This document shows positions 44,280-53,393 of a DNA stretch of 64,000 bases, one piece after another. The stretch is taken from contig NZ_MKCR01000002.1 of the NCBI RefSeq assembly GCF_001855565.1, positions 186,001 to 250,000 of the forward strand. The letters are read 5' to 3'. Source of the stretch: Chromobacterium amazonense. GTDB lineage: Bacteria > Pseudomonadota > Gammaproteobacteria > Burkholderiales > Chromobacteriaceae. The stretch's first letter is position 1, and every line of letters starts with the position of its first letter. The position numbers and the translations under genes are program-made. The notes beneath the pieces are model-generated. The model was given only the letters and a program-made list of their open reading frames with translations, was not told the origin of the DNA and made no database searches.

Positions 44280-44306
44280 AAAAGCGCCGCATGATGCGGC
44301 GCTTTT
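44280..44306 (-). terminator. Rho-independent terminator after ihfB
   Basis: On the minus strand, AAAAGCGCCGCAT / ATGCGGCGCTTTT forms a long stem followed by TTTTTTCG. It lies 25 bp after the ihfB stop and separates the cmk-rpsA-ihfB genes from lapAB. Confidence 0.88.
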
Positions 44307-44330
44307 CAGCATAAAACCGGGAAACTGCGC

Positions 44331-44645
44331 TCAGACCTCGGTCTGCTCAGCGATGGAAAGATCCACACGCTCGCGCAGTTCCTTGCCGGCCTTGAAATGA
44401 GGCACGTATTTCTCAGGAACCGAGACACTGGTGCCCGACTTGGGGTTGCGGCCGACACGCGGCGGACGGTAGTTCAGGTCGAAGCTACCGAAGCCGCGGA
44501 TTTCGATCCGGCTGCCCTGCGCCAGGTTGTTGGCCATCGCGTCCAGAATGGTCTTGACGGCCAACTCAGCATCTTTGTAGACCAACTGAGAATTGCGCTC
44601 GGCGAGTCTCTCGGACAGCCTCGCGATCAGCTCAGATTTGGTCAT
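44331..44645 (-). CDS. ihfB: Integration host factor subunit beta
   Basis: IHF-beta (104 aa) pairs with IHF-alpha to bend DNA. The HU/IHF fold is complete: [14 protein letters not shown] at the N-terminus, [25 protein letters not shown] with the DNA-intercalating arm, and [14 protein letters not shown] at the end. It starts 7 bp after the rpsA stop in the conserved cmk-rpsA-ihfB order. Confidence 0.96.
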   Translation of the reverse strand: MTKSELIARLSERLAERNSQLVYKDAELAVKTILDAMANNLAQGSRIEIRGFGSFDLNYRPPRVGRNPKSGTSVSVPEKYVPHFKAGKELRERVDLSIAEQTEV

Positions 44646-44652
44646 GACGCGA

Positions 44653-46344
44653 TTACTCGTTGGAACCGGACAGTTTTGCCTTCAGCAGAGCACCCAGGTT
44701 GGTGGTGCCAGCGGAAGCGCTGTCAACGGACAGGTTCTTCAGAGCGGCGCTGTCTTCTTGAGCGTCCTTAGCCTTGATGGACAGGCTGATGTTGCGGGAC
44801 TTGCGATCCACGGCAACGATCACAGCCTCGACTGCATCGCCATCCTTCAGGATGGAGCGAGCGTCTTCCACGCGGTCGCGGGACAGTTCGGAAGCGCGCA
44901 GGTAGCCTTCAACGTCGGTATCCAGAGCGATCACGGCACCCTTGGCGTCAACGGACTTAACAGTGCCCTTGACCAGCGCGCCCTTGTCGTTCATGGCAAC
45001 GAAGTTGTTGAACGGATCGCCTTCCAGTTGCTTGATGCCCAGGGAGATGCGCTCTTTTTCCACGTCGATGGACAGAACAACGGCTTCAACCTCGTCGCCC
45101 TTCTTGAACTTGCGCACGGCTTCTTCGCCAGCTTCGTTCCAGGACAGGTCGGACAGGTGAACCAAGCCGTCGATGCCGCCCGGCAGGCCAACGAACACGC
45201 CGAAGTCGGTGATGGACTTGATCGCGCCCTTCAGCTTGTCGCCCTTGTGGAAGTTGTCGGCAAACTCGTTCCACGGGTTGGCCAGGCACTGCTTCATGCC
45301 CAGGGAGATGCGACGACGGTCTTCGTCGATTTCCAGGATCATGACTTCCACTTCGTCGCCAACTTGAACCACCTTGGACGGGTGTACGTTCTTGTTGGTC
45401 CAGTCCATTTCGGACACGTGCACCAGGCCTTCGATGCCTTGTTCGATTTCGACGAACGCGCCGTAGTCGGTCAGGTTGGTCACCTTGCCGAACAGACGGG
45501 TGCCGGACGGGTAGCGGCGGGACAGGCCCACCCACGGATCTTCGCCCAGTTGCTTCAGGCCCAGGGATACGCGGTTCTTCTCTTGGTCGAACTTCAGTAC
45601 CTTGGCTTCCACTTCGTCGCCCACGGCCAGAACTTCGGACGGGTGCTTCACGCGGCGCCATGCCAGGTCGGTGATGTGCAGCAGGCCATCGATGCCGCCC
45701 AGGTCGACGAACGCACCGTAGTCGGTGATGTTCTTGACGATACCCTTGATGACTGCGCCCTCTTTCAGGGTTTCCAGCAGAGCCTTGCGCTCTTCGCCCA
45801 GGGTTTCTTCCAGCACGGAGCGGCGGGAAACCACGACGTTGTTGCGCTTGCGATCCAGCTTGATAACCTTGAACTCGATCTGCTTGTTTTCGTACGGGGT
45901 GGTGTCTTTCACCGGACGCACGTCAACCAGGGAGCCCGGCAGGAAGGCGCGGATGCCGTTGACCATGACGGTCAGGCCGCCCTTGACCTTGCCGCTGATC
46001 AGGCCGGACAGGATGGTGCCGGCTTCCAGCGCTTCTTCCAGCTCAACCCAAGCGGCCATGCGCTTGGCTTTTTCGCGGGACAGCTTGGTCTCGCCGAAGC
46101 CGTTTTCCAGCGCGTCGATGGCGACGGTAACGAAGTCGCCGATGGCAACTTCGACCACGCCTTGGTCGTTCTTGAACTCTTCGGCCGGAATCAGGGATTC
46201 GGACTTCAGGCCGGCGTTCACGGTTACAAAGTTGGAATCAACAGCCACAACTTCGGCAGTGATCACTTCGCCCACGCGCATGTCGTGCAGGGTCAAGCTT
46301 TCTTCGAACAGCTGGGCAAAGTTTTCCATGGAGAGGGTAGTCAT
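44653..46344 (-). CDS. rpsA: 30S ribosomal protein S1
   Basis: S1 (563 aa) brings mRNA to the 30S subunit. Six S1/OB-fold repeats are visible, for example [27 protein letters not shown] near the N-terminus, then repeats ending [49 protein letters not shown] and [25 protein letters not shown]. It is strikingly like neisserial S1. The ATG at 46344 (MTTLSMENF) is preferred over the one at 46329, which lacks a ribosome site. The leader hairpin before it is described separately. Codon use is strongly biased, as expected for a highly expressed gene. Confidence 0.97.
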   Translation of the reverse strand: MTTLSMENFAQLFEESLTLHDMRVGEVITAEVVAVDSNFVTVNAGLKSESLIPAEEFKNDQGVVEVAIGDFVTVAIDALENGFGETKLSREKAKRMAAWVELEEALEAGTILSGLISGKVKGGLTVMVNGIRAFLPGSLVDVRPVKDTTPYENKQIEFKVIKLDRKRNNVVVSRRSVLEETLGEERKALLETLKEGAVIKGIVKNITDYGAFVDLGGIDGLLHITDLAWRRVKHPSEVLAVGDEVEAKVLKFDQEKNRVSLGLKQLGEDPWVGLSRRYPSGTRLFGKVTNLTDYGAFVEIEQGIEGLVHVSEMDWTNKNVHPSKVVQVGDEVEVMILEIDEDRRRISLGMKQCLANPWNEFADNFHKGDKLKGAIKSITDFGVFVGLPGGIDGLVHLSDLSWNEAGEEAVRKFKKGDEVEAVVLSIDVEKERISLGIKQLEGDPFNNFVAMNDKGALVKGTVKSVDAKGAVIALDTDVEGYLRASELSRDRVEDARSILKDGDAVEAVIVAVDRKSRNISLSIKAKDAQEDSAALKNLSVDSASAGTTNLGALLKAKLSGSNE

Positions 46345-46397
46345 CAAGCGTACTCTCGGTTGCACGCCTCACGGCGTGCGGGGTTAGGGTTGAACAC

Positions 46398-46430
46398 ACG
46401 GCCGCTTTTGCATTGCAGCAAAAACGGCCG
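46398..46430 (-). promoter_or_regulatory. Hairpin in the rpsA leader
   Basis: An imperfect stem formed by ACGGCCGCTTTTGC and GCAAAAACGGCCG lies between the cmk stop and the rpsA start, 54 bp before the latter. On the minus strand the T-run precedes rather than follows the stem, so it is not a standard terminator for cmk. S1 is known to control its own translation through leader RNA structure, so a regulatory role is a reasonable guess. Confidence 0.45.
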
Positions 46431-46439
46431 CTAAAAAAA

Positions 46440-47108
46440 TCAATGGCCGGAAACCTGTCTTTCCTCGAACCACACAAGGACCATGTCGACCGCCTGGTCT
46501 ATGGTCAGCTCCGTGGTATCGAGCAAAAAGGCGTCCGGCTCCCGGCGCAGAGGCGCTACCGGCCGGGCGGCATCGCGCGCGTCCCGATCGATAATGTCTT
46601 GCATAATCTGTGCGAGATTAGCAGATTCCCCCTTGCCGATCAACTGCTTATAACGACGTTGCGCCCGCTCTTCGGCGCTGGCCGTCAAAAATATCTTCAG
46701 CGCGGCGTCCGGAAACACCACCGACCCCATGTCGCGGCCATCGGTCACCAGCCCCGGCGCCTGCCGGAAATCGCGCTGGCGCTGCAATAGCGCGGCGCGC
46801 ACCTTGGGCAGTGCGCCCACCTTGGACGCGCCGATGCCGATCTCCTCGGCGCGGATATCCGCGCTGGCATCGTTGCCTTCCAGCCACACCGCGCCATCGG
46901 AGAACTCCACCGGCAAAGCGATGGCCGCCTCGGCCAGTTCCGATTCATTGTCCCAGGCGATGCCATGGCGACTCGCAAACAAAGCCAGCAGGCGGTACAG
47001 CGAGCCGGAATCGAGGTAATGAAATGCGAGGCGCGCGGCAACCTCAGCCGCCACCGTACCCTTGCCGGAGGCGGAAGGACCGTCGATGGTTATCACCGGA
47101 ACTGTCAT
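46440..47108 (-). CDS. cmk: Cytidylate kinase
   Basis: Cmk (222 aa) converts (d)CMP to (d)CDP. Walker A is GPSASGKGT near the N-terminus; [32 protein letters not shown] and [13 protein letters not shown] are the conserved nucleotide-binding segments. The ATG at 47108 gives the standard [10 protein letters not shown] start. It is followed by rpsA; aroA, which in many relatives lies directly upstream on the same strand, is here divergent. Confidence 0.96.
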   Translation of the reverse strand: MTVPVITIDGPSASGKGTVAAEVAARLAFHYLDSGSLYRLLALFASRHGIAWDNESELAEAAIALPVEFSDGAVWLEGNDASADIRAEEIGIGASKVGALPKVRAALLQRQRDFRQAPGLVTDGRDMGSVVFPDAALKIFLTASAEERAQRRYKQLIGKGESANLAQIMQDIIDRDARDAARPVAPLRREPDAFLLDTTELTIDQAVDMVLVWFEERQVSGH

Positions 47109-47300
47109 GACAATCTGAATCCTGTGTGCAATCTTGATGAAGCCGTCACCCCAAACACAAACGAGCAGACGGCCAAACCACGCATTGTAACCCAAGCAGC
47201 CGCCATAGAGCGGCCGGAATGCCGGCCGGCGATTGCGCGCAGCCCGCGCGGGCGGTTACAGTGTTCGCTTACTCCGTCCACAGCGCACGACTTCAAAACA

Positions 47301-48590
47301 ATGGAACAACTGCATCTTTCCCCACGTCCCCGTCTTAGCGGCGTCATCAAGCTTCCCGGCTCCAAGAGCATTTCCAACCGCACGCTGCTGCTGGCGGCAC
47401 TGTCGGGCGGCAGCACGCTGGTGCGCGACCTGCTGGATTCGGATGATATCCGCCACATGCTGGCGGCCTTGAAGCTGCTGGGCGTGAAGATAGAACAGCA
47501 GGGCGACAGCCGCGATTTCCGCGTGCACGGCTGCGGCGGCGCTTTCCCGGTAAAAAACGCCGACTTGTTCCTCGGCAACGCCGGCACCGCCTTCCGCCCG
47601 CTGACCGCCGCGCTGGCGCTGATGAACGGCCATTACCAGCTGTCCGGCGTGCCGCGCATGCACGAACGGCCGATCGGCGATCTGGTGGACGCCTTGAACG
47701 CCGCCGGCGCCCGCATCCAATACCTGGCCCAGCCCGGCTTCCCGCCGCTGGCGGTCGAGCCGGCGCAGGTGCGCTGCGCCGAGCCCATCCGCGTCAAGGG
47801 CGATGTTTCCAGCCAGTTTCTCACCGCCTTGCTGATGGCGCTGCCGCTGACCGGCGAGCAAGCCGTCATCGAAGTGGCGGGAGAGCTGATTTCCAAGCCG
47901 TACATCGAAATCACGCTGAACCTGATGGCGCGCTTTGGCGTGGCGGTACAGCGCGAAGGCTGGCAGCGCTTCGTCATCGCCGGCGGCCAGCATTACATCT
48001 CGCCGGGCGAAGTTTACGTCGAAGGCGACGCCTCCAGCGCGTCTTACTTTCTGGCGGCCGGCGCGCTGGCCGGCGGACCCATCCGGGTGGAAGGCGTCGG
48101 CTCGTCCAGCATTCAAGGCGACGTGCGCTTCGCCGAATCGCTGGAGCAGATGGGCGCATCGATCAAGCGCGGCGACAACTGGATAGAAGCCCAGGCCGCC
48201 GGCAAGCTCAAGGCGATCGATCTGGACTGCAACCATATTCCGGATGCGGCGATGACGCTGGCGGTGGCCGCGCTGGCCGCCGACGGCACCACCACGCTGC
48301 GCAACATCGCCAGCTGGCGGGTGAAGGAAACCGATCGCCTGGCCGCCATGGCGACAGAACTGCGCAAGGCGGGCGCCGTGGTGGAAGAAGGTCTGGACTA
48401 TATCCGCGTCACGCCGCCGGCCGAGCTGACGCCGAACGCCGAGATCGACACCTACGACGACCACCGGATGGCGATGTGCTTCTCCCTGGTCTCGCTGCTG
48501 GGCGCGCCCGTCATCATCAACGATCCGAAATGCGTAGCCAAGACTTTCCCCGATTACTTCGAGGCACTGGCCGCGCTGCAGGCGCAATAA
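47301..48590 (+). CDS. aroA: 3-phosphoshikimate 1-carboxyvinyltransferase (EPSP synthase)
   Basis: AroA (429 aa) joins shikimate 3-phosphate with PEP in aromatic amino acid synthesis. Motifs: [21 protein letters not shown] near the N-terminus, the active-site loop [17 protein letters not shown], and the C-terminal [17 protein letters not shown] with KTFPDYF. It looks like a class I (glyphosate-sensitive type) enzyme. The ATG at 47301 is the one matching family length; the in-frame upstream stretch is not conserved. It is divergent from cmk across 192 bp. Confidence 0.96.
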   Translation: MEQLHLSPRPRLSGVIKLPGSKSISNRTLLLAALSGGSTLVRDLLDSDDIRHMLAALKLLGVKIEQQGDSRDFRVHGCGGAFPVKNADLFLGNAGTAFRPLTAALALMNGHYQLSGVPRMHERPIGDLVDALNAAGARIQYLAQPGFPPLAVEPAQVRCAEPIRVKGDVSSQFLTALLMALPLTGEQAVIEVAGELISKPYIEITLNLMARFGVAVQREGWQRFVIAGGQHYISPGEVYVEGDASSASYFLAAGALAGGPIRVEGVGSSSIQGDVRFAESLEQMGASIKRGDNWIEAQAAGKLKAIDLDCNHIPDAAMTLAVAALAADGTTTLRNIASWRVKETDRLAAMATELRKAGAVVEEGLDYIRVTPPAELTPNAEIDTYDDHRMAMCFSLVSLLGAPVIINDPKCVAKTFPDYFEALAALQAQ

Positions 48591-48611
48591 TCACAATATA
48601 TTGATGATTTA

Positions 48612-48656
48612 ATCGATAGACTCCACAATATACGCCCCACAAAGGAGTCTATCGAT
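48612..48656 (+). promoter_or_regulatory. Perfect 13-bp hairpin burying the ribosome site and start codon of the MazG-like gene
   Basis: ATCGATAGACTCC (48612-48624) is the exact reverse complement of GGAGTCTATCGAT (48644-48656). The right arm contains GGAG of the AAAGGAG Shine-Dalgarno and the first two bases of the ATG. The 19-nt loop is ACAATATACGCCCCACAAA. In the mRNA this stem would block ribosome entry, so it is a good candidate for a thermosensor-like, protein-bound or small-RNA-controlled switch. It could instead be a DNA operator. Confidence 0.8.
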
Positions 48657-49083
48657 GAGCGATCTGTTCCAGATGCGCCGCGATTTCATGCGGCGCTTCG
48701 ACCTCCCCTCCCCCCCCCGCCCCGAATTCCAGCCCGCGCAGTTGGCGATGTGGCAGACCATGCTGGACGAAGAGCTGGACGAACTGCGCCAGGCACTGGC
48801 CGATTATCGTTCCCTGCCCGAACAATCCCCCGAGCAGCAATTGCAAAGCCGCGCCGAACTGGCCGCCGAGGCGGTGGACGTGCTCAATGTGGTATGCGGG
48901 CTGCTGCTGTCGCAAGGACTGCCGCTGGAAGCGATGTGCGAAGCGATACACGAGGCCAATCTGCGCAAATGCGTGGACGGCAAGGTGGCGCGCCGCGCCG
49001 ACGGCAAGGTGCTGAAGCCAGAAGGCTGGCAGCCGGCTGACAAGCTGGGCGTGATCCGGCGCGCCGAAAGCGGCGCGGCCTGA
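48655..49083 (+). CDS. MazG-like nucleotide pyrophosphohydrolase
   Basis: A 142-aa all-helical protein of the MazG/PRA-PH superfamily (phosphoribosyl-ATP pyrophosphohydrolase-like fold). The metal-binding motif is visible as EELDELRQAL in the first helix pair and ELAAEAVDVLNVVCGLL in the next, followed by EAIHEANLRKCVDGKV. Such enzymes clean up non-canonical or excess NTPs, or act in (p)ppGpp and toxin contexts; the exact substrate is unknown. Translation appears to be controlled by the hairpin over its start codon. Confidence 0.8.
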   Translation: MSDLFQMRRDFMRRFDLPSPPRPEFQPAQLAMWQTMLDEELDELRQALADYRSLPEQSPEQQLQSRAELAAEAVDVLNVVCGLLLSQGLPLEAMCEAIHEANLRKCVDGKVARRADGKVLKPEGWQPADKLGVIRRAESGAA

Positions 49084-49166
49084 ACCAATCCATTTGAGTT
49101 GAGTTAAGTCCAATTTAAGATTGGCGCGCTATGCTGACCCTATCTTCCACCTAGACAGGAGTCGAC

Positions 49167-49712
49167 ATGCTGCGCAATTCCGAGCTGAGCTACGGCCGCG
49201 TCGCCCGCGCCTTGCACTGGCTGTGCGCGCTGGCCGTGATACTGGCGCTGGTCTTCATCGAGCTGAAAGGCAATTTCCCCAAAGGCGACCCGGTCCGCAG
49301 CGGCCTGAGCTACGGCCACATCCAGGCCGGCCTGATCGTCCTGCTGCTGGTCATCCCGCGGCTGGCCTGGCGGCTGGGCAACCCGCCACCGGCGATCGAC
49401 CCCGCGCCGAGCGCCCTGATGAAGCTGCTGGCCCATGCCGGCCACTGGGCGCTGTACGCGCTGATGCTGGCCCTGCCCATTCTGGGCATCGCCTTCATCC
49501 AGGCAGGCGGCCGCGAGGTGGCATTCTTCGGACTGGCTCTGCCCCAGCTGCTGTCGCCCGACCCAGCCCTGGGCAAGCAATTGAAGAACATCCATGAACT
49601 GCTGGGCAATGTCTTGCTGTGGCTGAGCATCCTGCACGCCGCCGCCGCGGTCTGGCACCATGCCGTAGTCAAGGACAACACCGTCACCCGTCTGATCGGC
49701 CCCTTGCGCTGA
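49167..49712 (+). CDS. cybB: Cytochrome b561 family protein
   Basis: A 181-aa inner-membrane di-heme cytochrome b of the CybB type, which moves electrons from quinol to oxygen or superoxide-related acceptors. About four helices are visible with heme-ligand histidines in ARALHWLCALAV, HAGHWALYALML and NIHELLGNVLLWLSILHAAAAVWHH. The conserved GDP and GLSYGHIQAGLIVLLLVIPRLAWR follow the first helix. A GGAG ribosome site precedes the ATG. It converges on fruR with a 3-bp gap. Confidence 0.88.
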   Translation: MLRNSELSYGRVARALHWLCALAVILALVFIELKGNFPKGDPVRSGLSYGHIQAGLIVLLLVIPRLAWRLGNPPPAIDPAPSALMKLLAHAGHWALYALMLALPILGIAFIQAGGREVAFFGLALPQLLSPDPALGKQLKNIHELLGNVLLWLSILHAAAAVWHHAVVKDNTVTRLIGPLR

Positions 49713-49715
49713 AGC

Positions 49716-50702
49716 TCAAGCACGCGCAAGGCTGGAGCCGCGCGCCACCAGCCGGCCGGCCAGCACCACCTTGCGTGGCGGCCGCTCCGGCTGCCGCAGC
49801 CGCTCCAGCAGCATTTCCATCGCCACTCGACCGATCTCCTCCACCGGCTGCTCGATCACCGTCATGCCCGGCTCGGCCAATTCCATCCAGCTATCGTTGT
49901 CGAAACCGGCCAGCGCCAGCCGCTGCGGCACGGCCACGCCAGCGGCGCGCACCGCCTTGGCCGCGCCCAGCAGCAACAGGCCGTTGCTGGCGACCAGCGC
50001 TTCCGGCGCCGTCTCCTCCGGCAGCCATGCCGCCAGCTCGGCCTGGGCCGCCGCGGCGCTAGGCGCGACAAAGCGCGCCGCCACCGGCAGCCCCGCTCGC
50101 TGCAGGGCCTCGGCGAAGCCGGCATGGCGCTCCGCCCCGGTGCTGCTGGTATTGCCGAACAAGCCGCCGATGCGGCGATAGCCGCGCTCCAGCAGATGTT
50201 CCACCAACTGCGCCGCCGCCAGCCGGTTATCCAGCAGCACCGCGTCGCAGCGGGCCGCCGCGCCGGCGCGGTCTATCATCACCACCGGGAAACCCAGCTC
50301 GGCCGTATCCAGCGCATCGGCCGTGGCGCGGGTGGCGGCGAAGATCACCCCGCTCACCCGCTCCTCCTGCATCAGCCTGAGGTACATCGCCTCCTTGTCC
50401 GGGTTCTCGTCGGTATTGCACAAAATCACCCGCATCCCGGCGCGATAGGCCACATCCTCCACCGCGCGGCCCACCGCGGTGAAGAACGGATTGCAGATGT
50501 CCGACACGATCAAGCCGACGGTGCGGGTGTGCTGCGAGCGCAAACGGCGCGCGGAAAGATTGGGCCGATAGCCGCACTGGGCGACCGCCGCCTCCACCTT
50601 GGCGCGCAAGGCCGGGCTGACCGGCCCATTGCCCAGCGCGCGCGATACGGTGGCCACGGATACGCCGGCCAACAGGGCCACATCCTTGATGCTGGTAGTC
50701 AT
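49716..50702 (-). CDS. fruR: LacI-family repressor of the fructose PTS operon
   Basis: A 328-aa LacI-family regulator (IKDVALLAGVSVATVSRALGNG helix-turn-helix; RTVGLIVSDICNPFFTAVGRAVEDVAYRAG and FDNDSWMELAEPGMTVIEQPVEEIGRVAMEML in the effector domain). It is divergent from fruB-fruK-fruA with two shared-motif operator candidates in between, so it most likely represses fructose uptake and responds to fructose 1-phosphate, as FruR proteins do. The ATG at 50702 gives the standard start; earlier in-frame codons are rejected. Confidence 0.83.
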   Translation of the reverse strand: MTTSIKDVALLAGVSVATVSRALGNGPVSPALRAKVEAAVAQCGYRPNLSARRLRSQHTRTVGLIVSDICNPFFTAVGRAVEDVAYRAGMRVILCNTDENPDKEAMYLRLMQEERVSGVIFAATRATADALDTAELGFPVVMIDRAGAAARCDAVLLDNRLAAAQLVEHLLERGYRRIGGLFGNTSSTGAERHAGFAEALQRAGLPVAARFVAPSAAAAQAELAAWLPEETAPEALVASNGLLLLGAAKAVRAAGVAVPQRLALAGFDNDSWMELAEPGMTVIEQPVEEIGRVAMEMLLERLRQPERPPRKVVLAGRLVARGSSLARA

Positions 50703-50706
50703 GGCA

Positions 50707-50726
50707 TGAGAAAACGTTTTCAATCG
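50707..50726. promoter_or_regulatory. LacI-type operator next to fruR
   Basis: TGAGAAAACGTTTTCAATCG contains the 12-bp palindrome GAAAACGTTTTC (50710-50721) with the central CG typical of LacI-family sites. It lies 7 bp from the fruR start and would give autoregulation. Confidence 0.7.
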
Positions 50727-50841
50727 ATAGCCGCGATGCTGCACCAGTCCTGCAGCGCTGGCAAGTCGGCCATGATCTTGGATTTGCAAAAACCCTTTAT
50801 TTTTCAGACCTAGGTCAAACTCTCTGGATTGACAGTCGGAA

Positions 50842-50858
50842 TGTAATCGTTTTCAATG
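50842..50858. promoter_or_regulatory. Second FruR operator candidate, before fruB
   Basis: TGTAATCGTTTTCAATG repeats the 10-mer CGTTTTCAAT of the site beside fruR; the left half is degenerate (TGTAAT). It ends 33 bp before the preferred fruB start and overlaps an upstream ATG, which argues against that ATG being used. Confidence 0.6.
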
Positions 50859-50891
50859 CCAGCCATATCCAGTCCCCGAACGAGGCCCACC

Positions 50892-53393
50892 GTGTCCGAC
50901 GCCCTGCTCAATCCGCAACTGATCCGCCTGGGCTGCCGCCCCGCCAGCAAGGAGGCCGCCATTCGCGAGGCCGGCCAGATGCTGGCCGACGCCGGCTGCA
51001 TCGCCCCCGACTACCTAGACAGCCTGCTCAGACGCGAAGCGGTGGCCAATACCTATCTGGGCAATGGCATCGCCATCCCGCACGGCATGGTGGAAGACCG
51101 CGCGCTGGTGCTGCGCACCGGCATCGCCATTCTGCAAATCCCGGACGGACTGGAATGGAACCCCGGCCAGCGCACGCATCTGTTGTGCGCCATCGCCGCC
51201 CGTTCCGACGACCACCTGGCCATGCTGCGCCAGCTGACCCGGCTGCTGCAAGACGAGGCCAAGCTGCTGCCGCTCTTCGTCACCCAGGACAGCAACGACC
51301 TGATCGCCGCGCTGCACCAGCCGGAGGACAATCTACCGCCGGACGCCGAGGCCCACGATCTGGATGTGCGCGAGGAGTGGCGGCTGGACTACCCCAATGG
51401 CCTGCACGCCCGCCCGGCCGCGCTATGGGTGGACGCGGCGCGGCGCAGCCCGGCCCAGCTGCAAGTGCGCCACGGCAATGCCACGGCCGACGCCAAGAAT
51501 CTGATCTCGCTGCTGCAACTGGGCCTGCGCCAGGGCGACCTGGTCGCCGTGTCCGGCCGCGGCCCGCAGGCCGAAGACGGCGTGCGCCAATTGCTGAGGG
51601 CGATGCGCGAGGCGAGCTTGTCGGAACAGACCGCCGCCGCCATCGCCGCCCAACGCGCCGCGGCGCAGCGCCCGCGCGCCGGCTGGCAGCCCGCGGGGCC
51701 ATTGATCTCGCTGCCCGGCATCGCCGCCAGCCCCGGCCTGGCCATCGGCACCGTGCGCGTCCTGGCCAGCCAGCAGCTGCAAGTGCCGGATCGGCCGATC
51801 AGCCTGGCCGAGGGCGGCGACCGGCTGCACGAGGCCTTGGCCGCCACCCGGCGCCAGCTGTCGCAACTGGCCGACGCCACCCAGGCCACGCTGGGCGCGG
51901 CGGAGGCCGGCATCTTCCGCGCCCAGTCCGAGCTGCTGAACGACACCGATCTGATCACCCTGAGCTGCCAGTTGATGGTGGCCGGCCACGGCGTGGAATG
52001 GGCCTGGCACCAGGCGGTGGAACGATTGGCGGAAAAAATCTCCGCCCTGGGCAATCCGCTGCTGGCCGCCCGCGCCGCCGACTTGCGCGACGTCGGCCGC
52101 CGCGTGCTGTTCCAGCTGGACCCATCGCTGCAAGGCCACGCGCCGGCCGAATTCGGCGCGGACACCCTGCTGCTGGCCGCCGATCTGGCGCCGTCGGACA
52201 CCGCCAGCCTGGACCTGTCCCGCATCAAGGGCCTGGCCACCGCCCACGGCGGCCCCACCGCCCATACCGCCATCCTGGCGCGCACGCTGGGCCTGCCCGC
52301 CTTAGTCGCCGCCGGGCCGGCCTTGCTGGACGTGGCCGACGGCAGCTCGGCCATCCTGGACGGCGACAGCGGCCGGCTGTACCTTAACCCAGGCGAAGCC
52401 GATCTCGCTTCCGCCCGGGCCTGGCAGCAACAGCAGCGCGAAGCGCGCGAGAAACAACAGGCGGAACGACAGCAGCCGGGCCAAACCGCCGACGGCAAGC
52501 GCATCGAGATCGCCGCCAATATCAACCGGCCGGATCAGACTGCCGCCGCGCTGGAGGCCGGCGCCGAAGGCGTGGGCCTGATGCGCACCGAATTTCTGTT
52601 CCTGGAGCGCGACGCCGCGCCCAACGAGGAAGAACAGCTGCAGACCTACCAGGCGATGCAGCTGGCGCTGCAAGGCAGGCCGCTGATCGTGCGCGCGCTG
52701 GACATAGGCGGAGACAAGCAAGTGCCGCATCTGAACCTGCCGCGCGAGGACAATCCCTTCCTCGGCATGCGCGGCGCGCGGCTGCTGCTGGCCCGCCGCG
52801 AACTGCTGGAGCCGCAACTGCGCGCGCTGTACCGCGCCGCCAAAAACGGCAAACCGCTGTCCATCATGTTCCCGATGATCAGCTCGCTGAAGGAGATCAC
52901 CCGCCTCAAGGGCATCTGCGAGAGCCTGCGCAAGGCGCTGGACGCGCCGCAAGTGCCCATCGGCATCATGGTGGAAGTGCCGGCCGCGGCCCTGTTGGCC
53001 GACCAACTGGCGCCCTACGTCGATTTCTTCTCCATCGGCACCAATGATCTGACTCAATACGCGCTGGCCATGGACCGCCAGCATCCGGAACTGGCGGCCG
53101 AGGCCGACAGCCTGCACCCGGCCGTATTGCGGCTGATCCGCCAGACCGTGCAGGGCGCCGCGGCGCACGGCCGATGGGTGGGGGTGTGCGGCGGCATCGC
53201 CGGCGATCCGCTGGGCGCGGCCGTGCTGACCGGCCTGGGCGTCAACGAGCTGTCGATGAGTCCGCACGATATCGCCGCAGTCAAAGCCATGCTGCGCCGC
53301 CATCACTACGTCCGGCTGCAGGACCTGGCCGAGCAGGCCCTGGCCTGCGACAGCGCCGACGAAGTGCGGCAATTGCTGGAGACGCTGGCATGA
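50892..53393 (+). CDS. fruB: Fructose PTS fusion protein EIIA-HPr-EI
   Basis: An 833-aa phosphotransfer protein that takes phosphate from PEP and passes it to FruA. Order: EIIA (about 1-140, H64 in IAIPHG), HPr-like (about 160-245, H172 in LHARPAA), then EI (about 275-830, H458 in GGPTAHTAILAR, with EGVGLMRTEFLFLERD and GVCGGIAGD). The protein can therefore drive fructose uptake without the general PTS enzymes. The start is probably GTG at 50892, with GAGG upstream; the ATG at 50856 lies in the operator and lacks a ribosome site. It overlaps fruK by 4 bp. Confidence 0.93.
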   Translation: MSDALLNPQLIRLGCRPASKEAAIREAGQMLADAGCIAPDYLDSLLRREAVANTYLGNGIAIPHGMVEDRALVLRTGIAILQIPDGLEWNPGQRTHLLCAIAARSDDHLAMLRQLTRLLQDEAKLLPLFVTQDSNDLIAALHQPEDNLPPDAEAHDLDVREEWRLDYPNGLHARPAALWVDAARRSPAQLQVRHGNATADAKNLISLLQLGLRQGDLVAVSGRGPQAEDGVRQLLRAMREASLSEQTAAAIAAQRAAAQRPRAGWQPAGPLISLPGIAASPGLAIGTVRVLASQQLQVPDRPISLAEGGDRLHEALAATRRQLSQLADATQATLGAAEAGIFRAQSELLNDTDLITLSCQLMVAGHGVEWAWHQAVERLAEKISALGNPLLAARAADLRDVGRRVLFQLDPSLQGHAPAEFGADTLLLAADLAPSDTASLDLSRIKGLATAHGGPTAHTAILARTLGLPALVAAGPALLDVADGSSAILDGDSGRLYLNPGEADLASARAWQQQQREAREKQQAERQQPGQTADGKRIEIAANINRPDQTAAALEAGAEGVGLMRTEFLFLERDAAPNEEEQLQTYQAMQLALQGRPLIVRALDIGGDKQVPHLNLPREDNPFLGMRGARLLLARRELLEPQLRALYRAAKNGKPLSIMFPMISSLKEITRLKGICESLRKALDAPQVPIGIMVEVPAAALLADQLAPYVDFFSIGTNDLTQYALAMDRQHPELAAEADSLHPAVLRLIRQTVQGAAAHGRWVGVCGGIAGDPLGAAVLTGLGVNELSMSPHDIAAVKAMLRRHHYVRLQDLAEQALACDSADEVRQLLETLA

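Noticed and set aside
44593-46434. 613-aa plus-strand frame opposite rpsA
   Set aside because: Antisense shadow caused by the strong codon bias of rpsA; no motif or promoter seen.
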